From: Gordionus sp. m RMFG-2023
Taxonomy: Eukaryota > Nematomorpha > Gordioida > Chordodea > Parachordodidae
Assembly (NCBI RefSeq): GCF_954871325.1
Contig: NC_088775.1
Location: 74,873,561 to 74,937,560, forward strand
DNA: 64,000 bases
Reading direction: 5' to 3'
Of the stretch, positions 34,870 to 46,736 are shown piece after piece; position 1 is the first letter of the stretch; each line of letters opens with the position of its first letter. Made by a program: the position numbers and the translations under genes. The notes beneath the pieces were generated by a model. That model did not search any database. It was not told the DNA's origin and worked only from the letters and a program-made list of their open reading frames with translations.

Positions 34870-37110
34870 TTATTAAAGGCATTACCAAATTTTACAATAA
34901 TTTTTACGGAAAGTGCTAAATCATTTGAATTATATAATGATTATCGGTTGTTATACTGCATAAAATTCATTTTGAGCGCTCCAAAATTATTTCGACAAAT
35001 GGTATGTCCTCTCCCCGATCTATTTCAGGACTTGACCAGTTTAACTAGCTATAATTTTACTAATGGGACATTATTAGAAGGGCTCCCTCTTACATTTCTC
35101 GATATGTCATTTAGCGAGATCACAATCTTATGAGATTCTACCTTTAATTCACCTTTTTATTCCAAACTAAAAATGCTAATATTGAGCGATAACAAAATTA
35201 AATTTTTGCCCTTGAATTTATTTTCCAGTCTGAACAACTTAGTGGCTTTGTATATTAATCGTAATTTTATATATAGTTTTGAATCTAACTTAATAAGGAA
35301 ATTGGTAAACCTTGAGATTTTTAGCCTGAATACCAATCCAATTAAATTTATAAGTATGCGCAAAGATGATCGAGGATCGATGAATAAATTTATTTCCTTA
35401 TCTTTATGCAACATAAGCTTGAAGGTGGGACAATTAGAGGCACTGTACATTTCCCCATCGATTAAAATATTCAAATTTAGTCATAATAAAATTGCCCTTG
35501 TACCAGAGCCATTACTCACATTCCTGACTTTACATGTAAATTCAACTCTCCAATTGCAAGGTAACCCTTTTATGTGTTTAAACATGAATGGGAAGTATTT
35601 TGATTGGTTTGCAAAGAATAAGAATCTTCACCTACCTTTTTTGTTACCAGGAGACGTCAGTTCTTTTACTAATGAAGCCCGATGTTACATTCCACAATTG
35701 TACAAAGGCGCATTCTTAGTAAATATGTCTCTTGATAAGGTTTCTAATGACGATGTATCTACATGTTATGTAGAAATTCCTTGTGCGTGCTATGTCGATA
35801 ACAATATCCCGGTTATTTACTGTGCTTCGCTACTTACTCTTATTTAAGGAATAATTCGAAACTAAATAATGGAAAATGGAGTTATCCTATAATTTTAGAT
35901 ACTATAGAATTTTTGGAGGAGGACAACTTTAATCCACCAGCAGATTTTTTGAAAGGACACCGTTTCACATAAGTCACATTCGTAGGGTGCAGTCTTACCT
36001 ACGTTAAAAAAAACTTTTTTTCATTGTATTCCATAAATTTGAAAGAAATTATCATCACTTCAAATATTAAAACACTGCATCGAGATTCTTTCTTCAACTG
36101 CAGTTTGGTCACATCTGTGAACTTAAGTAATAATCAATTGTTTAGACCTGTCCCTCATCATACTTTCAGTAAATATTATTTGCCCAAACTCGAAATTCTG
36201 GATCTTTCGTACAATCAACTAGAGTTATTTGATGAGGTGACATTGAATCCGATTGAGATATTTATATCCGACGGGAAATTTAATTTGGGTAATATCTAGA
36301 GCTCCGTTTAAGCCTTTAAATCGTTTTAAGATTCTTAATATTGATAACAATTTTATAAGATGCGATTGTGGATCATTAAATTTTTCCAAACGGTTTTATG
36401 AATATTTTAAGAATACGGTAAAATCACCAGTAATTATATATAACAAGGAATATAAACTGAAATAAGGAAACGAAAATTTGGAATTATTCGCTGGACAATT
36501 ATTATGTAATTTTGGGCTAAATTTCGAAAATAATTTTTACTTAGAATATTTACACCGTAATGAAAGTTTAAAACGTCGTGCGATTCGATCGATAAATTGT
36601 CTTTCGCTGACGAAAGGATCAACGCAGATTTAACGGAATGGGCAAAAAAAGCGGATACGATTTGTAATATATTATGGAAGAGTATGTAAAAATGTTTACC
36701 AATGAAGTACCTCTTTCTTCCACTAACTCACTCAAAGATGGATATCACCTTATCGATAAAAAGTTATCTATTTTCCGGCACTTTCACTTGAGTGACCCTC
36801 TCTTCTTTTATTATTTGATGGTTCCCTGGACAGTAGTTTTGATCGTCTTCATTGCATTTACTATTTCTATTTATAAGAAAAGAAAATTTATAGTGACTTT
36901 TAAAAAAGTTCGAGAAAGCAGGAAATTCGTATCGTATGACAGTGGTGAAGTTACAATCAGACAAATAAAAGGTATACACAATTATTTTTTGATTATCTTT
37001 TTAATTCATTTTTTTTTAAAAATATATAATATAGATTCTGTCATAGGGAAAGTTGTTGACGTACCTTTTGCCAGGTATTTAGTTAATTTAAGTTTTTTAA
37101 AGTTTATTAC
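34870..37110 (+). pseudogene. Toll-type leucine-rich-repeat receptor, degenerate
   Basis: The domain order matches protostome Toll receptors. Leucine-rich repeats come first (DNKIKFLPLNLFSSLNNLVA, LVNLEIFSLNTNPIKFI). An LRRCT follows (NPFMCLNMNGKYFDWF with EARCYIPQLYKGA), then an LRRNT (CYVEIPCACYVDNNIPVIYC). More LRRs come next (LPKLEILDLSYNQLELF), then a second LRRCT (FIRCDCGSLNFSKRF). A transmembrane segment (MVPWTVVLIVFIAFTISIY) is followed by a basic stop-transfer. The frame is interrupted by several stops and frame changes (roughly five or more between 35130 and 36680), so it is not expressed as one receptor. After the membrane segment only about 35 residues can be read and no TIR domain (no FISY-like box) is visible, though it could have been in a further exon. 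Acts, where intact, at the cell surface in immunity or development. Confidence 0.75.
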
Positions 37111-37134
37111 TGATAAATAATTCCTCCCATTTAA

Positions 37135-37371
37135 TTGCACAGAATTAAAACTGATTGCTCAGATATACTTAATTTGTCCAGGAAAATTACTAATTGCTCG
37201 GGCACAACATTCAGATTAAAAAGTGAATCGCTCATAAAAATAAATGAAACGGTCGGAACTAATTACTTAATTGCTCAGAAATATTTGCTCTTAGTACTAT
37301 TTATTTTAAGAATTTGTATAAGATTATACATTTTCAAAATATCTATTGGCCTCTTCTGTTTCTTATGAAAC
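37135..37371 (+). other. Unidentified hydrophobic open frame
   Basis: Seventy-seven codons directly after the receptor pseudogene, with SRKITNCSGTTFRLKSES followed by a hydrophobic LLLVLFILRICIRLYIF stretch. It may be chance or part of the decayed receptor locus. No family recognised. Confidence 0.2.
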
Positions 37372-37639
37372 CCTCAAATTTCAATGGCAATATTTTGTCA
37401 GCCCCCTCCCCGTTGTCATAATCCTTGCCGATTTTTTAAAATAAAAATTATTGGTTACGAGGGCTTTTTTTAATGTGAATCTTTGAATTTGAAAATATGG
37501 TTTTGGCTAAATATAAATGGAGTAATTTAAGCATTCAGGAATCCTTCACATAATATCTATGTTTGAAATGTTAGAAAGTCAAATTGCCCCAAAAGACATT
37601 GTAGTGATGAGTATAAATTACAATGTTATCAGTAGATTA

Positions 37640-38030
37640 TATTCGCTTTAACCCCCCCTCCACCTGATGAGCATCAATGTAATCAATTAATTTTTAACTT
37701 TTATTTGATACCTATGTTGACATATTATATATATATAATTAATCCCCCTCCCAACATGTACCCTGATGATATTGAATGTAAAATACCAATATAATCAAGT
37801 TAATTTTTATTAGCTTTCATTTAATACCAATGTTGACATATTGTGTCAAAATATTTTTACCCACTCCCTTCCACTCCCGCGGGGCACCTACCCTAATGGC
37901 ATAAATTGTTTAGTATCAATGTAATCAATTTATCGTTTTATTAGCTTTTATTTTATACCTATGACAAGATATTATGTTTAAAAAATCCCCCCCCCCTCCC
38001 ACACGTACCCAACTTGTTGCGTAATTGATA
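37640..38030. repeat. Tandem repeat, ~125 bp unit, about 3.5 copies
   Basis: Units share 'atcaatgtaatcaatt', 'attagcttttattttatacc' and 'gttgacatatta', each followed by a C-rich patch ('ccccctccc'). Copies start near 37671, 37781 and 37911, with a partial one before. It sits upstream of the Helitron 3' end at 38952 and may be part of the same element, since internal minisatellites are common in Helitrons. Confidence 0.65.
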
Positions 38031-38923
38031 AAATTATATATAAATCGAAAAATAATACATATTTTTTATAAGCTAAGATACCCTATTTTGATTTGTTTTA
38101 AGTATTTAGTGGCATTGTTATTTTTCGTATTTTGTTCTCGTTATTTTATTTTATTTTCGTTTTTTTAATTATGCTTTTTTTGTTTTTTTGGTTAAGTTTT
38201 TCTTATTTTTTTTAAAATGTTTTCCTTTGCTTTTTGGCTATTTAGTTTATATTATAGCCTGCTATTATGTTTTATGTCAACCTAGGATATGGCCTGACAA
38301 CTTTTTAATTCAGAGCAATTAAGTAAAAAAAAAATCAGTTTTTATTTTGTGCGAAATAATATGTCATAAATAATATCAAATAAAGTTGAATATATTAAAT
38401 TGATTAATGTGAGTGTATATAGTTTTGACAAATAATTTCAGAAATGCAAGATATACATTAAATTTATCTGAAAAACAACAATAACTTTATATAATAAACA
38501 ACATTTTTTTAGATAAAATTTTAATTGATCATATTACAAAAAAGTAAAAGAGTCGGTTATTTTTATTTTATTTGTCATGATTCTCTAATAAGTGGTTGCC
38601 CAGGCCTTCCCAGTTTCCCTTAATACGGAATTTACATGTTTTTTTTCCATATTAGACTATTTGGTAAATCAGATATTTCCCGTTCATGTGATGATATTAA
38701 AAATTTAACTATTTCCGAGGCGGGAAAAAATATTCAAAATTATAATGGGTAGGACTGGGCTTGGAACCTCAAAATTAATATTAGCTTGCACCTACTTGGG
38801 AATATCTTTTACAAATTGGCTTGATAAACTTTTTTTAAATTATAAGATCTTGGATGCTTCTTAATATTGTGAGCCTGAACCTGGCATGACATCTATCGTA
38901 AAAAATGAATAAAAATCTCATTT

Positions 38924-38952
38924 CCCGTCATTTTTGACGGGCTTTCTACTAG
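38924..38952 (+). mobile_element. Helitron 3' terminus
   Basis: A perfect hairpin CCCGTCATTTTTGACGGG (38924-38941) is followed by CTTTCTA and CTAG, then T. The hairpin plus CTAG|T is diagnostic of Helitron 3' ends. Closely similar termini occur at 29158-29190 (minus) and 50282-50310 (plus), so this is a family. The 5' end (TC after A) was not located; the body presumably extends left toward 37600. Confidence 0.75.
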
Positions 38953-39920
38953 TTATAATAATCAGGCATTTTAATTAGTAATAGCCGATTCTTAGAATAG
39001 ATAGGGAAGGGAGACTAGTATTTTAATGGGAGTTGAAATATTAATTTGCAAAAGAGTATTAAAATAGATTCATTATTTTATAAGATAATCAAATTTTTCA
39101 AATAATTTATCATTAAACTTTTGCCGTTTTGGCCTACTTAACATTGTGCCAAAATAAATTACCTTTCAATTGGAGCTGTATTGCAGTATTATATTTATAA
39201 AAAATTTCCTTAATGAAAGGATAATAATTAAGCATTTATAATGTATTTCAACTTTCTTTAATATAATTTAAAGCCTCCCGTTCATTGTTCTTTGTATTAT
39301 TGAACATCGCTAAATGTATCGGTATTATAGTTTGAGCTTGATTATATACTCTGGTACTACATTTAGGGCTTTTTTTGTTAATATATTTTGAAAGTTTTTG
39401 TTTTTATCATCTGTCTCATTTCATTAGTTCTTAAAATATGGATGTGATATTGATGTCAAAAAACCCTTATTATATTCAAATCATAGAAAAATATTTTCTT
39501 AAAATCAATTTCTCATACCACCTTAGGCATTTTAATAAAGGTAGCAATATTCTAAACTTGAATATTAAGATAACTTATGCCCTTTTTAATAACCACACAT
39601 AAATAATATGCTTTAATATGTTTAACAAAATTTTTGTTTAACCATTTATCCTTTTTTTTTGTATACAGGTTTTACATCTAGCTTGTACATTGTCTTTTTT
39701 AACTTTTATTTTTAAAAAATTTATATATAAAATTTTAAGATTTTGATTTGATTTACGGAAACTTATTTCCATAATTTAAATTTTACTACCATGAGTGTTA
39801 ATCATTCTACAAATTAAAAAAATATTACATAAAATTGGTAATGATACTCTATCGAATTACATTTATATATAAAATATAATCTTTACTTATTTCGTTTTGG
39901 TGATTTTTTATCTATCTACC
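38953..39920. other. AT-rich stretch, nothing recognised
   Basis: Just under 1 kb between the Helitron end and a MITE. I see no gene or repeat structure. Confidence 0.4.
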
Positions 39921-40132
39921 TAGTGTTATTAAACGGTTCGTTTTGAGCCGATTTTTAAAAACGGCTAACTCAATATTTCACACAGAAAGATCTTACGCAA
40001 GCCTGAAGATTTTGCTCATAGAAGGAACAAAGGTCTAGGCATACTAACGAAATCTCGAGGCTTAGGCAATGGCTAAAATATTGAGTTAGCCGTTTTAAAA
40101 AATCGGCTCAAAATGCGCCGTTTAACACACGA
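39921..40132. mobile_element. hAT-like MITE, TAGTGTTGTTAAA family, copy 3
   Basis: About 212 bp beginning TAGTGTTATTAAACGG, then 'gagccgatttttaaaaacgg', with an inverted counterpart 'aaaatcggctcaaaatgcg' and 'gtttaacacac' on the right. Internal 'aatattgagttagccg' and 'ctcgaggcttaggcaa' are shared with copies 4-6. The right terminus is diverged and the target duplication is eroded. Confidence 0.75.
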
Positions 40133-41026
40133 TATTTCCAGCTAATTTTGACATTATATTTAAAATATGGTGCAAAAAACTAAGGAAATTAATATAAGAT
40201 TCTCGAAGAAAATAAGATATATACTGTGATATGTAAAATTTTAAACATGAATATTAAAAAGAATCATCTTATGTCTAGAAAATGAAAATGAAAAAGTTAC
40301 AAAATTCTTTTCAGAATAAAGGATCTTAGATACAGATACTAGTACCTTATTAATAATGTCAAAAAGATACTGAGTACAGGATACAAAAGGATCTTGAATC
40401 TTAGATACAAGTATTCGCGGTACTGCCCAACTCTATCTATAATATTACAAAGATACTGCTATACACCAACCAAATTTATATACTTCATACAATCATAATC
40501 ATTATTTTTCAAATAAAACTTATTTCTGGATAATTTTCTGCCATCTTTTAAAATGTAATTCAGAAGGGTTAGACATTCTATCAGCTAACTCATATTCATG
40601 CCAAACAATATTCTATAATAATGCAATCATTGTAAATGAGGTGTTTTTTTAAATTATTTATGTTCTAAATAATGATTCTTATACATTCATTTTTTTTATA
40701 GTTGGTAGTAGAATATTGATAATTAAGCTATTCTTTTTAAAATATATGAAGGGGGTACCAATATAATTAAAAACATGTGATTAATAATGAGGTTTAGAGG
40801 GGGGGTTATAAGTATTTGAGGGGGATTACTAAATGTGAATATCCTGTCATGTCTGATATTGTATATTTGGTTTTATATTATACACTATTAGAAATATATG
40901 ATTTTTATTATAATACAGGAAAAGCTACTTATACCAATGTTTAAAAACTAATTTCTTCTAAAAACAATTCAGAATTATTTAATTTCATATAATATAAATA
41001 AAAAGTTTTAAAATGAACAAATTTTA

Positions 41027-41221
41027 ATGTACCATTTTAACATATGCTCACCCCCTGTCCTCTTTCCTGGTATTTATAATCTAACATATAATAAATATTA
41101 TATACTATCAGCCGAATGCCTTAGCCTTCTGGTCTTCCTGTTGCTTAGGATTACACATGCATCGACTTTTCGGCGAGCTCCAACAGAAATGGTGGAGTAC
41201 TTAATTCGGCATAAATTTTGA
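41027..41221 (+). CDS. Possible small two-exon coding region, unrecognised
   Basis: A GC-richer patch carries a donor-like CTG|GTATTT (after 41069) and an acceptor 'actatcag' (to 41111). These define a 42 nt intron, the same size class as the introns of the RpS27 gene nearby. Joining them leaves two frames open: MYHFNICSPPVLFP + AECLSLLVFLLL..., starting at ATG 41027 and ending at TGA 41221; and an upstream-incomplete frame ending FGELQQKWWST at 41204. I cannot decide between them, and no family is recognised. Confidence 0.3.
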   Translation: MYHFNICSPPVLFPGIYNLTYNKYYILSAECLSLLVFLLLRITHASTFRRAPTEMVEYLIRHKF

Positions 41222-42299
41222 AAATAAACAAATATTGAGACATCGCGAATGTATAATCCCACTTGTCACCCAATACTCTTGGAGTTTTTGGTGACAAATT
41301 CCTTAAATTTATCACATTTTATGGCGAAAATTAAGCCAAATATGTGGCAATCTTAATGAAGCCTCCTATTTCAAACAAGCCATTACGATGGCGTCATCAA
41401 AGTTATTGCATTGCTCTTCATGGTTACATGTAGCAATGCAAGTAAACTGATCTCTTAATTGTTATTTTTTAAATTTAATATTTATCCAGTTGTTTTAAAT
41501 TTATATATATATATATATACGATATATTTTATAAATTGTTTTTATATGACCTTTGTTTCAAATTTGTTTTTTAAAAAATAACTCAATAAAATAAAAATGA
41601 AAAAAACTTAAAAGACTTAATAAATATTAAATCTATAATTAGAGTACATTATTCCTTACTATATGATCCGAAATATAGAGGTTTAGGTAATATTTATCAA
41701 TTGTGTATTGCCCCCTCTTCACTAAGCTAAACATTACATTACCCCGAAAACGTTAAGCCAAAATGTATTACTCTTTGTGAAATTTAGCAGAAAATTTTTT
41801 TCCAAATTATTTTCAAAATTACTTTTTTTAGGGTATCCCGTAAATTTGGCGCAGCGTCAATTCAGCGCGGTGACAATTCGACGCGTATCTAATAGTTGCA
41901 ATTTATTAGTATAAAACAAAGCATTAATTTAATAAACAAATATTTATACTCTGATTTCTTTGGTGGACCAATTTACCACGTTATAAGATATATTGAACCA
42001 AAATATTCAAATTATTTTTTAGAATTAAGGAATTAACAAAAGGGAAGTCTCGTCTTAGAGGTTGAATTAATCATATCCAGCGATTGCATTAATTTAGAAA
42101 ATATTATTGATTAAAAATAGCTTTTCTTTTACTCATTCTAAAGATTTATTAAAAATACTTAAAATAATTCTATAAATTTTGTAATAAAATTGTTAATAAA
42201 AGGGGGGGGGGGGGTCTCATGGCTTTATCAAAGCCAGATAATGGTATAAGCCTCATAACATCTGGGTCCTTTTTCAGCATATTAACTGCTAAGTTAATA

Positions 42300-44110
42300 A
42301 TGAACAGTATTAAGATTCAAGGCATAGACCACCTTGACGATTATTAATTAGGCTTTGAGGACAATGGAGGGATAGCGCTGTTGCCCATTCCCTTCGAATT
42401 TAAATTGAGAGTTCTCACCCGAATTCAGTTTTGTGCAAAGTTTTTAAAAATGCTATTTATGCTTTGTACTGTCTGTCTTCTCGAAATTCTTTAAAAGATT
42501 TTCTAACTATTTCCATTAGAGATCTGCAAAAGTAGGCCCGTACCCGGCCCGGGCCTTATATTTTTTAAAAAAAATTCGGGCCAGATCAGGTCGGGCCATG
42601 GAAATTTAATTAAATATATTTAGATTTATCATTATATTGAATTTTTTATGTAAAATAAAAATATTTGATTTTATTTATCGAACTAGACGTCATATAACAT
42701 ATGGCTTTTATTTTGAGTAATTATAAAAATTAATTTCTATATTTAAAATAAAATTAGGCGGGAAATTTTTTTTAAAAAAAATTTGGGGCCGGGCCGGGCT
42801 TGAAAAATTAGGCCCGATGCAGATCACTAATTCCCATTATATAAATTCCTGTTATTTTCAGAATTCCTTTTTAGTTTTTGTGGATAGGGTTTTAAATTTT
42901 GAGTAAAGTATTCAAAAGAGAATCCTTTAGGCTATCTTCTCTGCTTAGGTGTTTCTAATATGAAGTCCAAATTCAATCTTGACCTTAATCTTACTGGAAG
43001 AACCCTATCTGGTTCTGAGGCTTTTATATTGGAGCCATTAATTTCTTAATTAATAAATCCAAATAGGTCTAGTTTTAAATATGGATAAAATAGAAATTAG
43101 TATATGATCGGGAGGCAATCTCACTTTTAGAATACCCATTAAAGAGTGCTATCCTCATGCTAGCCTAGAGGAAACAACTTTTTGCTTAGCCAAATTGGAA
43201 ACCATATTCCATAATTGCTCATAAAACTTTTTATTAAGGAAATGCCTATGGTTTCTTAAAATTTTGCTAGGGTCTCATCTTCATTTTTAAATTTTTTCTT
43301 TATTTAAGCCCTAGACCTGAAAATTAAAATTTCCTTGAGGTTATCTTAAACATTCATTTTCCAAAGTTTAATTGGGCCATTGCACAACTTCTGACCATGG
43401 AATTGGGGTTTCTCCCTCTTAATTTATTTTCTTTGCCAGCCTTCCTTTCTTCTTGTCTTCAATGAGAGGATGTTATAAGTAAGCTGGTATATGATAGAGA
43501 TAGTTTTAAAACTGCCTGTGACTTATGACAGAAAGATTTATGCATTTTATCTCTTTAACAATCCCCGGCACAAAGATTTTCTTAACCCGCTTCTGGCGAA
43601 CTTTTTTAAATTGGTAGGGATTGATCCCTCCTTTGAAGAGACTTCAATCCTCAAATACATGGGACAAAACTCCGGTCACGATTGGTTTGAAGTTGTTTCT
43701 ACTGCCATCTTGGTCTTTTGCTAGCCGAGGAGGAGATGAGGGTGACCTTAAATAAAGACTTGACTGTGATATAGATCTACTCCATATATATAAAGGGTGC
43801 GGAAAGCTAATCCTAAGGGCCGACTTTGTCTAACATGGCTGGTTTAGATTAAGTTGACCAGCTTACCAAGCCTCCTGGAACCCATCCATTTATCCCCTCT
43901 CTGATGAGAAAAACTTGGTGGGTTCAACATTCCTTAATTTAGAGGAACATACCTTATTTGGAATTTCACTGTATCACTCAACTTTCCTCTAAACCAAACG
44001 TTGATCCTATTATTACAGCTGAAAATTCAAAAATTAGAAAGTACAACTACTTTTCTGATTTTTATTATAGTTTTTTTCTACCAATGGGTTCCTAGGCTAT
44101 TATTTTTTAA
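42300..44110 (+). other. GC-richer island with degraded coding-like frames
   Basis: Outside the MITE, this ~1.5 kb is markedly less AT-rich than the surroundings. It has several short coding-like frames on the + strand, the clearest at 43491-43724 (VTYDRKIYAFYLFNNPRHKD, NPLLANFFKLVGIDPSFEE, MGQNSGHDWFEV). Frames are interrupted and no domain is recognised. It may be a decayed gene or an old insertion of unknown origin. Confidence 0.35.
42517..42829. mobile_element. GC-rich hAT-like MITE with TAGAGATCTGCA ends
   Basis: A 313 bp element has ends TAGAGATCTGCAAAAG and the reverse complement of TAGTGATCTGCATCGGG. Flanks are ATTTCCAT (42509-42516) and ATTCCCAT (42830-42837), an 8 bp duplication with one mismatch. 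Subterminal regions are GGCCCGTACCCGGCCCGGG on the left and GGGGCCGGGCCGGG on the right, an extreme composition here. Non-coding. Confidence 0.78.
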
Positions 44111-46137
44111 AGATATGGTAAAGTCAAATTAATGGTAATCATGGATCCTATTTTAAAATATAACCAACTCAAATCGCCGTGTTCCGCGGTATAGTTTCCT
44201 CAGACAATGAGAGCCATTTTTGCTCCCCGTTCTTATAAGTTTTTTTTAAAATAGTGCTTTTTATCATTGTTAGTAAAGCAACGCGTATTAGTAACGATAG
44301 CTTTAGCACACTACATTTTCTAAAAAAATAGCGATAACGGTGGCTCGCTATAAATTTAGAAGGTAGCGAAGTAGCATTTTATATAATGAATACATATAAA
44401 ATTTATATAAATTATTAAAATATATTTATAATTTTATAATTAATTCTAAAATCATCTTTTTACTTAATTTAATTTTGAGAATTAAATTTATATTAAAAAA
44501 TATGCATTATAATAAATTTAATTTTCAAAATAATTTAAAATGCCTCGATATTGAATATAATTTTGGTAGATCATATCGATAAAGTAATTTCCTTAGAAAA
44601 TGATGATAATATGGAATTTTCTTTTCTTTAAAATCACAAAATATTTTAATCACGATGAAAAAATTAACACAAGGGTATATAATGTGCCAGAGATTTTATC
44701 AACAAACTAGACAAGTAGCGCCAACCTGAGAAGATATTTAAGGTAATATTTCAAACAGATTTAATATCAAAGCATAGCCTAATCCTTAATCTTTAAAATA
44801 AATTGAAACATAGCTGTATCTAATATTTTTTGAACAAGATGATTTTATGTGAATGATTTTCTGTCCCAGTTTAAACATTGTATATTTTAACTGGCCATAA
44901 GATATTATTAATAATTAATAAATTATATTATAAATTAACAATTACAATAAATAATTAAAATTAACATCTCATATTTTTAATATCTGGATGTTGAACCTAG
45001 CTGCTATTATTCTAGTTTCAAATTGAATTGGTTATATATTAATGGCTGAATCCAAAGGGCAACTTGATAGGCCAATGGTAACTTTAAAGAATACTATATG
45101 AAGGTATTTTTGCGGGGGTGGGGGGATACTTTGTTTTATTGGCGAAGGGGATTATACTAGCCCATTTAAAATAATATAATGAATATCCATTGTCAATCAA
45201 TAAAATTAACAAATAAAAAATTGTTTTTTATCAAAATTATTGTTATTTCCTCCAATATTCCTTCGTCCCCAAAATTTCCCTATTAAATTTTCAGTTATCA
45301 AATTTCCAGAGATATCCAAATTTCACATAATTTTTTAATATCATATCCAGGGCATTTATTGTCTACTATATGGAGCTATATCTGACAATTTTTGGCTATA
45401 CATAATAATATCCAAGAATTTACTCTGCCTATTGTTCTTGAGATTTTAGTTTAAAAAATTACCTAACTCAAGATTTGATCAAAAAAGGGTCAAAATATTT
45501 CAGCCATCTATTTATTTTTCTGGATAGGATCTTCATTTAGCAGTTTTTTAAAAATGGCTAAATCAAGGCTTGTAATAACACAAATTTGATTGTTTTTTCA
45601 AATCCTTATAATTAAAAATAGAAATATATTATAACATATTTTTCCTATATTTCCAATAATATCTCAGACACATCAAATAATATGACTGTAGATTGGAAAA
45701 GACAAAGAGGAAACCGGTTACCTTCCCCTCCCCCTTCAAGGAAAATTTGTATTTTTAAAAAAAATATATATTTTAAACAAATTAAAATTATGAATTATTA
45801 ACCAACATTTTTCAAACTACCAACTATATAGGGTAAAACTTTAATATTATTTTAAAAAAACAAGTGCAACCAGGCAGAAGGTCCACCAAATGGGGTATGG
45901 GGGCAAAACCCCTACATAAAACCCATTGGAAAAATCTTGTAGTCTAATATATCAGAACTTTATATAATTCCCAAAACATTTAAAACTGCTTCCAAAACAT
46001 CCAAATATCACATTTAGAAAAATTTATTTAAACTAAATTTTACCCTTATTTCTATCTTAATATTTTTAGATACATTATTCTAAGTATGATAAAATATATC
46101 TATACTATACTATATATTTCGTTATTTTTCAAATTAG
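44111..46137. other. AT-rich stretch, nothing recognised apart from a weak repeat
   Basis: About 2 kb of AT-rich DNA. The phrase around 44326-44370 with 'gcgataacggtggctcgc' looks like a transposon end but has no partner that I found. A G run sits at about 45114-45126. Confidence 0.35.
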
Positions 46138-46273
46138 TTCTGGGTCTGAACAATTAATTATTAGTCAAGAAGAAAGAATTAAGAACGAGGAATGGGAAAG
46201 AGCCAAACAATTGGCTAACAAGCCTAATTATTTTGACTATGACGAATTTTTATTAAATGCACCAGTTTTATAA
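46138..46273 (+). CDS. Terminal exon of an unidentified gene
   Basis: After the acceptor 'tttcaaattag' an open frame in phase 2 reads SGSEQLIISQEERIKNEEWE, then RAKQLANKPNYFDYDEFLL, ending NAPVL at TAA (46271-46273). The charged, helix-prone sequence and the Asn-Tyr-Phe-Asp-Tyr-Asp-Glu motif look like a genuine conserved C-terminus. No upstream exon was identified and I do not recognise the family. Confidence 0.45.
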
Positions 46274-46514
46274 ATAGGAATATCAATGGAAGATATTATT
46301 ATATTCATAAATGTGTCCATATATTATATTATTAATTAATTTAAAGTTTTATAAATATAAACTATTTCGAATATTAATTACTCTGCAGCTTATTTGGCTA
46401 TATTTTTTGAATTATTAATAAAACTTTTGGATTGCCCATACTAATATATGATCTAACTTTGTCTTAATGTAATAGATAAGAGTATTTCCGTCAATTTAAA
46501 TAATCAAATAATAC

Positions 46515-46736
46515 TAGATCTCTGCAATAAAAATATACATTAGAATAAAATAAATAAAGAGCCAAAACAACCAATAAAAGATTTTTTTTAAAGAGGGCGG
46601 GTGGGTTAAACAAAATTTTCAGATAAATGGGCAAGCGTGTAAATTTAAAAAAAAACCAAAGGCGGGCGAGCGGATTAAATTTTTAAAACAATGGGCAGGT
46701 GTGTTTTCTGATTAAACCCCACTCAATGCAGACTAT
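46515..46736. mobile_element. Probable GC-subterminal hAT-like MITE
   Basis: The left end is TAGATCTCTGCA; the right end is the reverse complement of TAGTCTGCATTGAG. Internal 'gggcgggtgggtt', 'ggcgggcgagcgg' and 'aatgggcaggtgtg' match motifs of the element at 60681-61739. No matching 8 bp duplication is visible, so it is old or truncated. Confidence 0.5.
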
